Below are positions 27,135 through 33,318 of a stretch of DNA of 42,859 nt, one piece after another. The notes beneath the pieces were generated by a model. It saw only the letters and a program-made list of their open reading frames with translations, had not been told where the DNA came from and ran no database searches. The first letter of the stretch is position 1. The number at the start of each line of letters is the position of its first letter. Position numbers and translations under genes: made by a program. The DNA is from Nitrospirae bacterium CG2_30_53_67 (GTDB lineage: Bacteria; CG2-30-53-67): positions 1 to 42,859 of the forward strand of contig MNYV01000035.1 of the NCBI GenBank assembly GCA_001873285.1, given 5' to 3'.

Positions 27135-27163
27135 TTGACAAACTGACATAATTAATCTATAAT
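27135..27163 (+). promoter_or_regulatory. Perfect consensus sigma-70 promoter before the riboswitch
   Basis: TTGACA (27135-27140), exactly 17 bp, then TATAAT (27158-27163). The transcript would start near 27170 and enter the riboswitch about 40 nt later. Such a strong promoter fits control at the level of termination. The bases at 26992-27134 hold nothing I recognise. Confidence 0.88.
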
Positions 27164-27210
27164 AAAACTATAAGTCAGACAAAATGATATTATAAGTTAA
27201 AATAGTATTA

Positions 27211-27293
27211 TATCCACCGATAAAGGCGACCCGTCACGGGGAGCAAAGCCATGGGCCGGAAAATAAAGGCATCCATGGCTGCCGAAGTGGATA
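27211..27293 (+). promoter_or_regulatory. c-di-GMP-I (GEMM)-like riboswitch controlling sulfide:quinone oxidoreductase
   Basis: P1 pairs TATCCAC (27211-27217) with GTGGATA (27287-27293). Inside are AAAGGCGA, a short CCCG/CGGG hairpin, the conserved GAGCAAAGCC (GEMM consensus GACGCAAAGCC), a P3 stem ATGGGCC...GGC.AT.CCAT, and TGCCGA near the end. By alignment to Vc2, the ligand-reading base 20 would be G, as in c-di-GMP types. The first hairpin is shorter and lacks the usual GNRA tetraloop, so this may be a divergent member. GTGGATAGG (27287-27295) can instead pair with CCTATCCAT of the terminator, a clear antiterminator. Ligand binding should favour P1, free the terminator and switch the gene off. 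Confidence 0.7.
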
Positions 27294-27303
27294 GGAAATC
27301 AGG

Positions 27304-27344
27304 AAGGCCTATCCATAGAATTTTAGATGGATAGGCCTTTTTTT
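27304..27344 (+). terminator. Riboswitch-controlled intrinsic terminator
   Basis: A perfect 13-bp stem (AAGGCCTATCCAT with ATGGATAGGCCTT), a 10-nt loop and a T-run ending at 27344. It lies between promoter and SQR gene with no gene before it, so it must be a conditional terminator. Confidence 0.92.
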
Positions 27345-27384
27345 AATTTCGTTTTGATAACCGGCAGCAAAAGGAGAAAAGACC

Positions 27385-28641
27385 ATGAAACGACTTCTGA
27401 TCTTAGGGGCTGGCACAGCAGGAACCATGATGGCACACAAGATGCGCCGGAGACTCAAAGTCTCTGAATGGGACATCACCGTCATAGACAAAAGCGAAAA
27501 ACATTATTATCAACCGGGCCTGATTTTTGTTCCTTTCAAATTACACGGTTACACCGATGAAAAAGGAAGCGTGAAAAATACCAAGGATCTTCTCCCCAAG
27601 GACGTAAACTTTATAAATAAACCTATCACCCGACTCGACCCGGAAAATAACCGCGTGGAGACCGCAGATGAGTCGTTTGAGTATGATTGGCTGATCCTCG
27701 GCCTCGGCTGCAGGATCGCGCCGGAAGAGGTTCCGGGGCTTGAGGAAGGCTACGGCAAAAACGTATTTTATTACTATACCATGCCGTCAGCCCTGGATAT
27801 GCAGAAGGCCCTGGAGGATTTTGATGGAGGGAGGCTGGTCCTGAACATTGCAGAATATCCCATAAAGTGCCCGGTTGCGCCGATCGAGTTTATCTGCCTG
27901 GCCGACTACTTCTTTCACCTCAAAGGGATCCGCCATAAAGTGGACTTGGAAGTGGTCACCAGCGCGCAGGGAGTTTTTACCAAACCGGTGGCCGGACGTA
28001 TGCTGGGGGACATGTTCAAGGCAAAGGGGATCAAGGTAACCCCTAACTTCCCTGTGGCCGAGGTCCGTTCGGACCAGGGGAAGATCATCTCCCATGATGG
28101 GCAGGAGGTCCGTTTTGACTTCCTCGCCTCCATTCCGCCCAATGTGGGGGCGGAAGTCATCGATCAGGCCGGCATGGGAAATGGAAACGGCTATGCCCTC
28201 ACGCATCCGAACACCCTGAAATCCCAGAAGTACGACAACATCTATGTGATCGGCGACTGCACCAACGTCAATACCTCCAAGGCCGGATCCGTGGCCCACT
28301 TCGAGGCAGGAATCGTGGAGAGAAACCTCCTGAGGGAGATGGAAGGAAGGGCGCCGCTCCCGGATTTTGACGGGCACTCCAACTGTTTTATTGAAACCGG
28401 CTTCAAAAAGGCGCACTTGATTGATTTCAACTACAAGCAGGAGCCGATTCCCGGAAGATTCCCGCTCCCTACTTTCGGCCCCTTCTCATTGTTGAAAGAG
28501 ACACGGCTAAACCACATGGGAAAGCTCTTTTTCCGGTGGTTTTACTGGAATATGCTGCTGAGTGACTTGGTGGATCTGGAGATGATTATTCCTACGAGCA
28601 TGAGCTATCTCGGAAAGGATCTCTCATACGTAACAAAGTAG
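27385..28641 (+). CDS. sqr: Sulfide:quinone oxidoreductase
   Basis: 418 residues. FAD protein of the SQR family that oxidises sulfide at the membrane and passes electrons to quinone, releasing polysulfide or sulfane sulfur. FAD motif GAGTAGTMMAHKMRR at the start, a second one at YVIGDCTNV, and redox cysteine candidates in LGLGC, YPIKCPVAP and HSNCFIET. The C-terminal 60 residues are aromatic and amphipathic (KLFFRWFYWNMLLSDLV), fitting membrane attachment. The ribosome site is AAAGGAGAAAAG. The gene is alone behind the riboswitch, and the sulfur-carrier genes follow. The SQR subtype is not certain. Confidence 0.9.
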   Translation: MKRLLILGAGTAGTMMAHKMRRRLKVSEWDITVIDKSEKHYYQPGLIFVPFKLHGYTDEKGSVKNTKDLLPKDVNFINKPITRLDPENNRVETADESFEYDWLILGLGCRIAPEEVPGLEEGYGKNVFYYYTMPSALDMQKALEDFDGGRLVLNIAEYPIKCPVAPIEFICLADYFFHLKGIRHKVDLEVVTSAQGVFTKPVAGRMLGDMFKAKGIKVTPNFPVAEVRSDQGKIISHDGQEVRFDFLASIPPNVGAEVIDQAGMGNGNGYALTHPNTLKSQKYDNIYVIGDCTNVNTSKAGSVAHFEAGIVERNLLREMEGRAPLPDFDGHSNCFIETGFKKAHLIDFNYKQEPIPGRFPLPTFGPFSLLKETRLNHMGKLFFRWFYWNMLLSDLVDLEMIIPTSMSYLGKDLSYVTK

Positions 28642-28660
28642 TGCATGGCCTCTTGCACCA

Positions 28661-28838
28661 CAGGCCGGCAGACAAGAGGCCCGTTCCGGAGATATGACGA
28701 AGCATCGTTTGACCAGGCGCTGTCCTTGAAAAACATGCCTCCTTGCCCGGTATGTCTCAAAGCCTTTCTTGAAATCATGGATGGCGCATGAGACGCATCG
28801 GCATATCTCCGGGACGGGCCGCAGAGTCTGCCGGCCTG
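28661..28838. repeat. Long imperfect palindrome, 178 bp
   Basis: The outer arms CAGGCCGGCAGAC (28661-28673) and GTCTGCCGGCCTG (28826-28838) are perfect inverted repeats. Pairing continues inward with GGCCCGT/ACGGGCC and CCGGAGATATG/CATATCTCCGG, about 37 bp per arm with a few mismatches. The inner 90 bp pair weakly and have no ORF. It lies between sqr and the Rrf2 gene and could be a non-autonomous mobile element, a structured RNA or an mRNA end. No T-run follows. The rest of 28642-29029 holds only the Rrf2 promoter and operator. Confidence 0.75.
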
Positions 28839-28957
28839 CCCTCCCTATTCAATTGAACCTCATCGAATATCCTTTTCTGGACGGCAGATCCAAAATATGA
28901 AATACTCATGAACCGTCTTCATCCGATCGGTTTTTTTCTCTCATTAGTTTTTTCAAC

Positions 28958-28985
28958 TTGACAGCCGGAAAAACTTGGTTATAAT
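28958..28985 (+). promoter_or_regulatory. Sigma-70 promoter of the Rrf2-isc operon
   Basis: TTGACA (28958-28963), a 16-bp spacer and TATAAT (28980-28985), about 45 bp before the Rrf2 start. Confidence 0.8.
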
Positions 28986-28996
28986 TAAGACAAATT

Positions 28997-29011
28997 GGAC
29001 ACTTTTTGTCC
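28997..29011 (+). promoter_or_regulatory. Likely Rrf2 autoregulatory operator
   Basis: GGACA-N5-TGTCC is a perfect dyad a few bases after the predicted transcription start. A second, overlapping dyad GACAAA-N10-TTTGTC (28989-29010) is also visible. The position fits repression of its own operon by the Fe-S Rrf2 protein. It does not match E. coli IscR type 1 or 2 sites. Confidence 0.5.
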
Positions 29012-29029
29012 TGTGTTCAGGGAGATTTT

Positions 29030-29449
29030 ATGAAACTCACACGGGCTGGAGAATATGGCATACGAGGAATGCTTTACCTGGCCATGCAGCCCAAGGATCG
29101 GGTGACGCTTCTCAGTGATATCTCCAATACCCAGAATATTCCTGAAAGTTATTTATCAAAAATTTTTCAGATACTGACCAAGGCCGGGCTCGTCCGATCC
29201 CACCGCGGGTTTAAAGGGGGATATACCCTTGGGCTCCCTCCGGAAGAGATCACGATCAAAGATATCATCGAAGGAATTGAAGGCCCCATTGCGCTAAACC
29301 GCTGTGCCATGGAAGAGAGCCTGTGCAGTGAGGACACCGGCTGCCGGATTCAGGATGTCTGGAAAGATGCTCAAAACGCCATGGTCGGCGTCCTCGCAGG
29401 GACTACCCTTGCGAATTTGGTGGAAAAGTCGTTGTCCGGAGGGTCATAA
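29030..29449 (+). CDS. Rrf2-family Fe-S regulator (IscR-like)
   Basis: 139 residues. Winged-helix Rrf2 protein (MKLTRAGEYGIRGMLYLA, then YLSKIFQILTKAGLVRSHRGFKGGY). Three cysteines in a 15-residue stretch near residues 89-102 (CAMEESLCSEDTGC) match the cluster-binding triad of IscR-type proteins. It probably senses Fe-S status or a related signal and controls the following iscS-iscU genes. An in-frame ATG eight codons upstream (29006) is less likely, because GGGAG lies correctly before 29030. Promoter and a dyad operator lie directly upstream. Confidence 0.9.
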   Translation: MKLTRAGEYGIRGMLYLAMQPKDRVTLLSDISNTQNIPESYLSKIFQILTKAGLVRSHRGFKGGYTLGLPPEEITIKDIIEGIEGPIALNRCAMEESLCSEDTGCRIQDVWKDAQNAMVGVLAGTTLANLVEKSLSGGS

Positions 29450-29489
29450 AGATCTCAAAAGAGGTCTTTCTCAGCAAAAGGAGCGCGCC

Positions 29490-30662
29490 ATGAACAGAAT
29501 CGTCTACCTTGATTATGCTGCATCTACACGCCCTTATCCCGAGGTCATTGAGGCCATGCAGCCCTTTTTTCTGGAGCATTTCGGGAACCCTTCCAGCTTC
29601 CATGTTTTCGGTACGGCCCCGAAGAAGGCTATCGAGCAGGCCAGAGCGGAATTGGCGGACCTCATCCATGCCAAACCTGAAGAGATCCTCTTCACGGCAT
29701 CCGGCACAGAGGCCAACAACCTGGCTGTCAAAGGGATTGCCATGGCCATGGAAAAGAAAGGAAAGCATATCATCACATCGGCCATTGAGCACTACGGTGT
29801 GCTTCATTCCTGCAAGATGCTGGAACGGCTGGGCTTCGAGATCACCTATCTCCCTGTGGACGAATATGGGATGGTAGACCCTGATGAGGTAGGCCGTTCC
29901 ATCAGGAAAGATACCATCCTGGTTTCCGTGATGCTGGCCAACCATGAAGTGGGAACCATCCAGCCGATCCGTGAAATTGCAGAAATCACACGCGGGAAAA
30001 AGATCCCCCTCCATTCCGACGCCCGCATGGCCGTGGGACATATCCCGGTCGACGTGGGAGCATTGGGCGTCGACCTGCTCACCATCTCAGGGCAGCACTT
30101 TTACGGACCCAAAGGGTCCGGCGCCCTTTTCATCAGTAGGGGGACCCGCATCCAGCCGCTGATCCACGGGGGCATACAGGAACAGGGGCGGAGAGCCGGC
30201 ACCGAAGATGTCCCCGCCATTGTCGGGCTGGGAAAAGCCTCGGTCATGGCAAAAGAAAAAATTCTTGAAGAGATGAAACGTATCGCCGCATTACGAAACA
30301 AACTGGAAAAGGGGCTGATCAATCAAATCGATGAATTGAAGGTGAATGGTCATCCGGAGAAACGTCTTCCCGGCTTTCTGAATATTTGCGTTAGATATGT
30401 GGAAGGTGAAGGGATGATCATGATGCTGGTCTCCAGGGGGATCATGGCGGCCAGCGGTTCAGCCTGTTCTTCCAAGGCATTGAAGGCGTCTCATGTATTG
30501 ACGGCCATGGGTGTGGACCATGCCACGGCACAGGGATCCCTCCTGTTCAGTCTCGGCAGGGAAACCCAAGAAGAAGATATTGATTATGTCCTTGCCGAGA
30601 TGCCCCCGGTCATTAAAAGGCTCAGAATGATGTCTCCCATCTATCCCGGGAATCGTTCCTGA
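29490..30662 (+). CDS. IscS/NifS-like protein lacking the PLP lysine
   Basis: 390 residues, clearly of the IscS/NifS fold (YLDYAASTRP, FTASGTEANNLAVKG, ANHEVGTIQPI). The segment that normally reads S-x-H-K-x-YGPKG is SGQHFYGPKG here, so the PLP-binding lysine is His203 and the preceding His is Gln202. Two further PLP contacts are changed: the second Asn of ANNExG is His152, and Gln of HxDAxQ is Met180. By contrast the sulfur-carrying loop is intact (ASGSACSS, Cys326), as are His101 and Asp177. Classical cysteine desulfurase activity is therefore unlikely. Archaeoglobus fulgidus IscS also lacks this lysine yet forms a complex with IscU. The ribosome site is AAAAGGAGCG. It lies 40 bp after the Rrf2 gene and 29 bp before iscU. 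Confidence 0.9.
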   Translation: MNRIVYLDYAASTRPYPEVIEAMQPFFLEHFGNPSSFHVFGTAPKKAIEQARAELADLIHAKPEEILFTASGTEANNLAVKGIAMAMEKKGKHIITSAIEHYGVLHSCKMLERLGFEITYLPVDEYGMVDPDEVGRSIRKDTILVSVMLANHEVGTIQPIREIAEITRGKKIPLHSDARMAVGHIPVDVGALGVDLLTISGQHFYGPKGSGALFISRGTRIQPLIHGGIQEQGRRAGTEDVPAIVGLGKASVMAKEKILEEMKRIAALRNKLEKGLINQIDELKVNGHPEKRLPGFLNICVRYVEGEGMIMMLVSRGIMAASGSACSSKALKASHVLTAMGVDHATAQGSLLFSLGRETQEEDIDYVLAEMPPVIKRLRMMSPIYPGNRS

Positions 30663-30691
30663 CATGGATAGGGAATCGAAAGGAGAAGACT

Positions 30692-31084
30692 ATGCAGCAT
30701 TCAGATTACAGTGAAAAGGTCATGGACCATTTTAATAATCCCAGAAACATGGGGGAAATCCGGAATCCGGATGGAGAAAGCCAGGTCGGAAATCCAACCT
30801 GCGGGGATATGATGCAGATCCAGATCAAGGTGGAGGATGGCAAGATCAAGGAGGCCAAGTTCAAGACCTTCGGCTGTGTTGCGGCCATTGCCACCAGCAG
30901 CATTTCAACGGAAATGATTATCGGAAAGACCCTTGAAGAGGCTGAAAAACTGACCAACGATGCCGTGGCCCTGGCTCTTGACGGGCTTCCTGCGCATAAG
31001 CGGCATTGCTCGGTTTTGGCGGCGGAGGCTATCCAGGCCGCCATCCAGAACTACCGGGAACATGCCCTCGGCGGCGCGAAATAA
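30692..31084 (+). CDS. iscU: Fe-S cluster scaffold IscU
   Basis: 130 residues. Scaffold on which 2Fe-2S clusters are built. All three ligand cysteines are present (NPTCGD, FGCVAAIATSS, HKRHCSVLAAEA), with the regulatory Asp two residues after the first. It begins YSEKVMDHFNNPRNMG like most IscU proteins. It has an AAAGGAGAAG ribosome site and follows the lysine-less IscS-like gene. IscA, HscA/HscB and ferredoxin of the classical isc operon are missing, so this is a minimal pair. Confidence 0.95.
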   Translation: MQHSDYSEKVMDHFNNPRNMGEIRNPDGESQVGNPTCGDMMQIQIKVEDGKIKEAKFKTFGCVAAIATSSISTEMIIGKTLEEAEKLTNDAVALALDGLPAHKRHCSVLAAEAIQAAIQNYREHALGGAK

Positions 31085-31102
31085 AAATAAAAAGGAACCT
31101 GT

Positions 31103-31498
31103 ATGGCGGAAAAAATGGCCCTGATCGTCTTCAGCAATGAGATTGACAAACTGATCGCTACCTTTAATCTTGCCTTGGGCGGGGCTTCCATGGGGATGGA
31201 TGTGGTTCTCTTCTTCACCTTTTGGGGGCTCGAACTCCTAAAAAAAGACAAGACCGGAGACAGTTATCAGAAACCGAATCCTTCACTGGAGAAGATGATG
31301 GCCCATCCTAAGTTTCCATCCATCGACCAGATGGTGAAGATGTGCAAGGAGATGGGGGTCAAGTTTATCGCCTGCACACAATCCATGGAATTCATGGGAC
31401 TCACCAAGGATGATCTCCTCCCTGTGGTGGACAGTATAGCCGGCGTTGCAACGTTCCTGGCCGATGCTGAAAACGCTAAAATCAATCTTCTGATATAA
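31103..31498 (+). CDS. DsrE2-like sulfur-carrier protein
   Basis: 131 residues. It resembles the DsrE/DsrF/DsrH superfamily, subgroup DsrE2: N-terminal LIVFSNEIDKLIATFNLA, long DVVLFFTFWGLELL strand region, and the C-terminal FIACTQSMEFMGLTKDDLL with Cys91 in the usual redox position. A second Cys81 lies ten residues before. Such proteins hold persulfides and pass sulfur to TusA. It lies 18 bp after iscU and 15 bp before tusA, so it is in the same operon. Confidence 0.85.
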   Translation: MAEKMALIVFSNEIDKLIATFNLALGGASMGMDVVLFFTFWGLELLKKDKTGDSYQKPNPSLEKMMAHPKFPSIDQMVKMCKEMGVKFIACTQSMEFMGLTKDDLLPVVDSIAGVATFLADAENAKINLLI

Positions 31499-31513
31499 GG
31501 TAAGGAGGAAGCA

Positions 31514-31816
31514 ATGGGAACAAAGCAAACGACAGCCGTAAAAGCGGATGTAGTCCTTGACGCCTTTGGATTGATCTGCCCGATGCCGATCGCCAAGACC
31601 TGTCAGGCCATCAAGGGAATGGAGGTCGGACAGGTCCTGGAGGTCATCGCCGACGACCAGGGAATCGTTGAGGATATGCCGAGCTGGTGCCATACCACGG
31701 GGAATGAATTCCTCGGGATTGCGGAAGACCATGGTGAATATCATGCCTTCGTACGTAAGAGAGTCATCGACAGCAAAGAATGCCGTAGGCCCCCATGCAA
31801 TCATCCGTCTCAATAA
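31514..31816 (+). CDS. tusA: TusA family sulfurtransferase
   Basis: 100 residues. Small sulfur-relay protein with the hallmark CPxP motif (LICPMPIAKT, active Cys22). It carries persulfide sulfur between DsrE-type proteins and acceptors. The N-terminus VVLDAFGLICPMP and the middle GQVLEVIADDQGIVEDMPSWC are typical. A tail of about 20 residues with two extra cysteines (KECRRPPCNH) is unusual. The ribosome site is AAGGAGG. It ends the isc-dsrE-tusA run. Confidence 0.9.
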   Translation: MGTKQTTAVKADVVLDAFGLICPMPIAKTCQAIKGMEVGQVLEVIADDQGIVEDMPSWCHTTGNEFLGIAEDHGEYHAFVRKRVIDSKECRRPPCNHPSQ

Positions 31817-31825
31817 GGTTTTTCT

Positions 31826-31847
31826 ATTGCTTTATGCAATTTTTTTT
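31826..31847 (+). terminator. Weak intrinsic terminator after tusA
   Basis: ATTGC-TTTAT-GCAAT forms a 5-bp stem followed by a run of T. The stem is short, so readthrough to the PilZ gene is likely. Confidence 0.35.
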
Positions 31848-31887
31848 GTTACAAAGATATACAAGATGATCCCTATTTGAGGAGCCT

Positions 31888-32244
31888 ATGTCCGAAAAGA
31901 GAAGGGTTGCAAGAAAGATCAGCCGGACCAGAATCAGGTTCGGACAAGGCCGATGTGACAAAACCGCATTTACCAGCAACCTTTCAGTCAACGGCTTCTT
32001 TATTCGAACCAACCGGCCCTTTGCCCCGGGAACCCTGCTCGAGTTCGAGATAGATCATCCCAACGGCCATGTAATCCGTCTGGAGGGGCAGGTCGTGCAT
32101 GCCAGCCGTACCCTGGCGTCAATCTCCAGGGTCCGCCGGAGCGGAATGGGGATTGAACTCTTGGAAAAACCCGAAGAATATCTTGACTATCTTAAAAATC
32201 TAAGAAAAACGACCATCAGAGAAGAACCTGAAGACCCATCCTAA
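31888..32244 (+). CDS. PilZ-domain protein
   Basis: 118 residues, a single PilZ domain. Both c-di-GMP-binding signatures are visible: the RxxxR motif (Arg5 to Arg9 in EKRRVARK) and the (D/N)xSxxG motif (NLSVNG, Asn31-Gly36). It should bind c-di-GMP and act on a partner protein. The gene follows tusA by 71 bp and may be co-transcribed. This matters because sqr upstream has a c-di-GMP-I-like riboswitch. The stop codon lies in the direct repeat that borders the next MITE. Confidence 0.85.
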   Translation: MSEKRRVARKISRTRIRFGQGRCDKTAFTSNLSVNGFFIRTNRPFAPGTLLEFEIDHPNGHVIRLEGQVVHASRTLASISRVRRSGMGIELLEKPEEYLDYLKNLRKTTIREEPEDPS

Positions 32245-32407
32245 GTGGCCCTATTCGTAAATACGGTCGCATTCGAGTGCCGTAGGGCGGTCGGATCAGC
32301 GTTCCGCTCCTTGCGGCGTACCACAGGGGTACACCTCAGTCGCGCGCCTTGATGAGACCGCCCTACGACCCTCTCGGTACGTTACCATATTTACGAACAG
32401 GACCACT
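32244..32407. repeat. MITE-like palindromic element, 164 bp
   Basis: Terminal inverted repeats of 24 bp begin AGTGGCCCTATTCGTAAATA on the left and match the reverse complement of the right end with 3 mismatches. CTAAG occurs directly at both borders (32241-32245 and 32406-32410), a likely target duplication. Sub-terminal GTAGGGCGGTC/GACCGCCCTAC forms a further inverted repeat. The core (32311-32354) shares TTGC-GCGTAC...GTAC-CCTCA...CGCGCGCCT with the element at 2527. Short open frames inside are not genes. The bases at 32408-32583 show no feature I can support. Confidence 0.8.
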
Positions 32408-32583
32408 AAGGATAAGACTTTCCCTTCATTTTCGTGCGCCTGCCTGTTACAGACAAAATAAAACTTTTCATTTATTTTTCAGAAAAAGTCGGTTTTTTAT
32501 CATTTTTTTTGTGACTTTCCCCCTTTTCAAACCACTATATAGACAGAAACGGATTGATTAACCAGGCAAAATTAGGGGGCGAT

Positions 32584-32961
32584 ATGCAATTTCCGGATAC
32601 CACGCTTATTGAGGGGGTTCTCTCAAAGGACAAGAAGGCATTTGAAATGATGTATGAGACCTATTTCCCGAAGATTTATAATTATACTTTTTTTCATGTG
32701 GGCGAGAAAAAACTGGCCGAACAGATGACCGAGGAGATTTTTATCGAATTGGTCGGCACACTCGATCAATATACCAAGGGATTCTCTCTGGATCAGTGGA
32801 TCTTCAGGATCACTAGAAGGCACATGAACCCAGTTAAATCGCGGCAAAAGGAGGGGGATGCCCATCCGATCCGGAATGAAGATATCAGCCTCACCGATTT
32901 TTTTAAATTCGAGGAGGCCCTGTTGGCACATCGTCATCATGAAGTCATATACGGAGGTTAA
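32584..32961 (+). CDS. Minimal sigma-70 region 2 protein
   Basis: 125 residues. Residues about 15-80 resemble sigma-70 region 2 of ECF factors (FEMMYETYFPKIYNYTFFH, then AEQMTEEIFIELVG and WIFRITRRHM). Region 4, which reads the -35 element, is absent: the remaining 45 residues are charged and of no known fold. The ATG at 32584 has an AGGGGG ribosome site; an in-frame ATG at 32554 is less likely. The next small membrane protein follows by 6 bp, as in sigma/anti-sigma pairs. Either a truncated sigma factor or a region-2-only regulator. Confidence 0.7.
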   Translation: MQFPDTTLIEGVLSKDKKAFEMMYETYFPKIYNYTFFHVGEKKLAEQMTEEIFIELVGTLDQYTKGFSLDQWIFRITRRHMNPVKSRQKEGDAHPIRNEDISLTDFFKFEEALLAHRHHEVIYGG

Positions 32962-32967
32962 AGCAGC

Positions 32968-33192
32968 ATGGCAAAGAAAGTCACCAAACATTCATGGCTG
33001 CATGATCCTGATCAGAAACAGCAATTGAACTGTTCAGATGAGATTGAGGAGCTTGAAAAATTTCATGAGGCGGATCAAATGCCGATTAAACCGTCTGAAA
33101 AGTTCAAATCAGATCTCAAGGAAGAGCTTTGGAAAATCCTGAAGAATAAATACTACATCGTCTTTGCCTTAAGTATATTCTTCTTCGGGTGA
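32968..33192 (+). CDS. Small C-terminally anchored protein, possible anti-sigma partner
   Basis: 74 residues. Charged, helical N-terminal 55 residues, including KPSEKFKSDLKEELWKIL, which looks like the juxtamembrane part of many anti-sigma factors. The last 15 residues (YYIVFALSIFFFG) form a short hydrophobic segment that could insert in the membrane. An excellent GGAGG ribosome site overlaps the stop of the sigma-like gene. The role as its partner is inferred from position and size only. Confidence 0.6.
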   Translation: MAKKVTKHSWLHDPDQKQQLNCSDEIEELEKFHEADQMPIKPSEKFKSDLKEELWKILKNKYYIVFALSIFFFG

Positions 33193-33221
33193 GTTCTTCT
33201 TCCGGAATTTTTAGAACCCCC

Positions 33222-33251
33222 CTGACAGGTAGTTAAAGAATAAGCTATAAA
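33222..33251 (+). promoter_or_regulatory. Possible sigma-70 promoter of the first TauE/SafE gene
   Basis: CTGACA (33222-33227), an 18-bp spacer and TATAAA (33246-33251), about 70 bp before the predicted start. Confidence 0.4.
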
Positions 33252-33318
33252 TTCTCTTTATTCTTTCCCAAATAATACTTAATTGCTTTTCCCGCCCTAT
33301 CATCCCATACTGAATGAT

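Noticed and set aside
32349-32561. 70-codon frame downstream of the PilZ gene
   Set aside because: It starts inside the MITE and runs into AT-rich spacer; no supporting signal.
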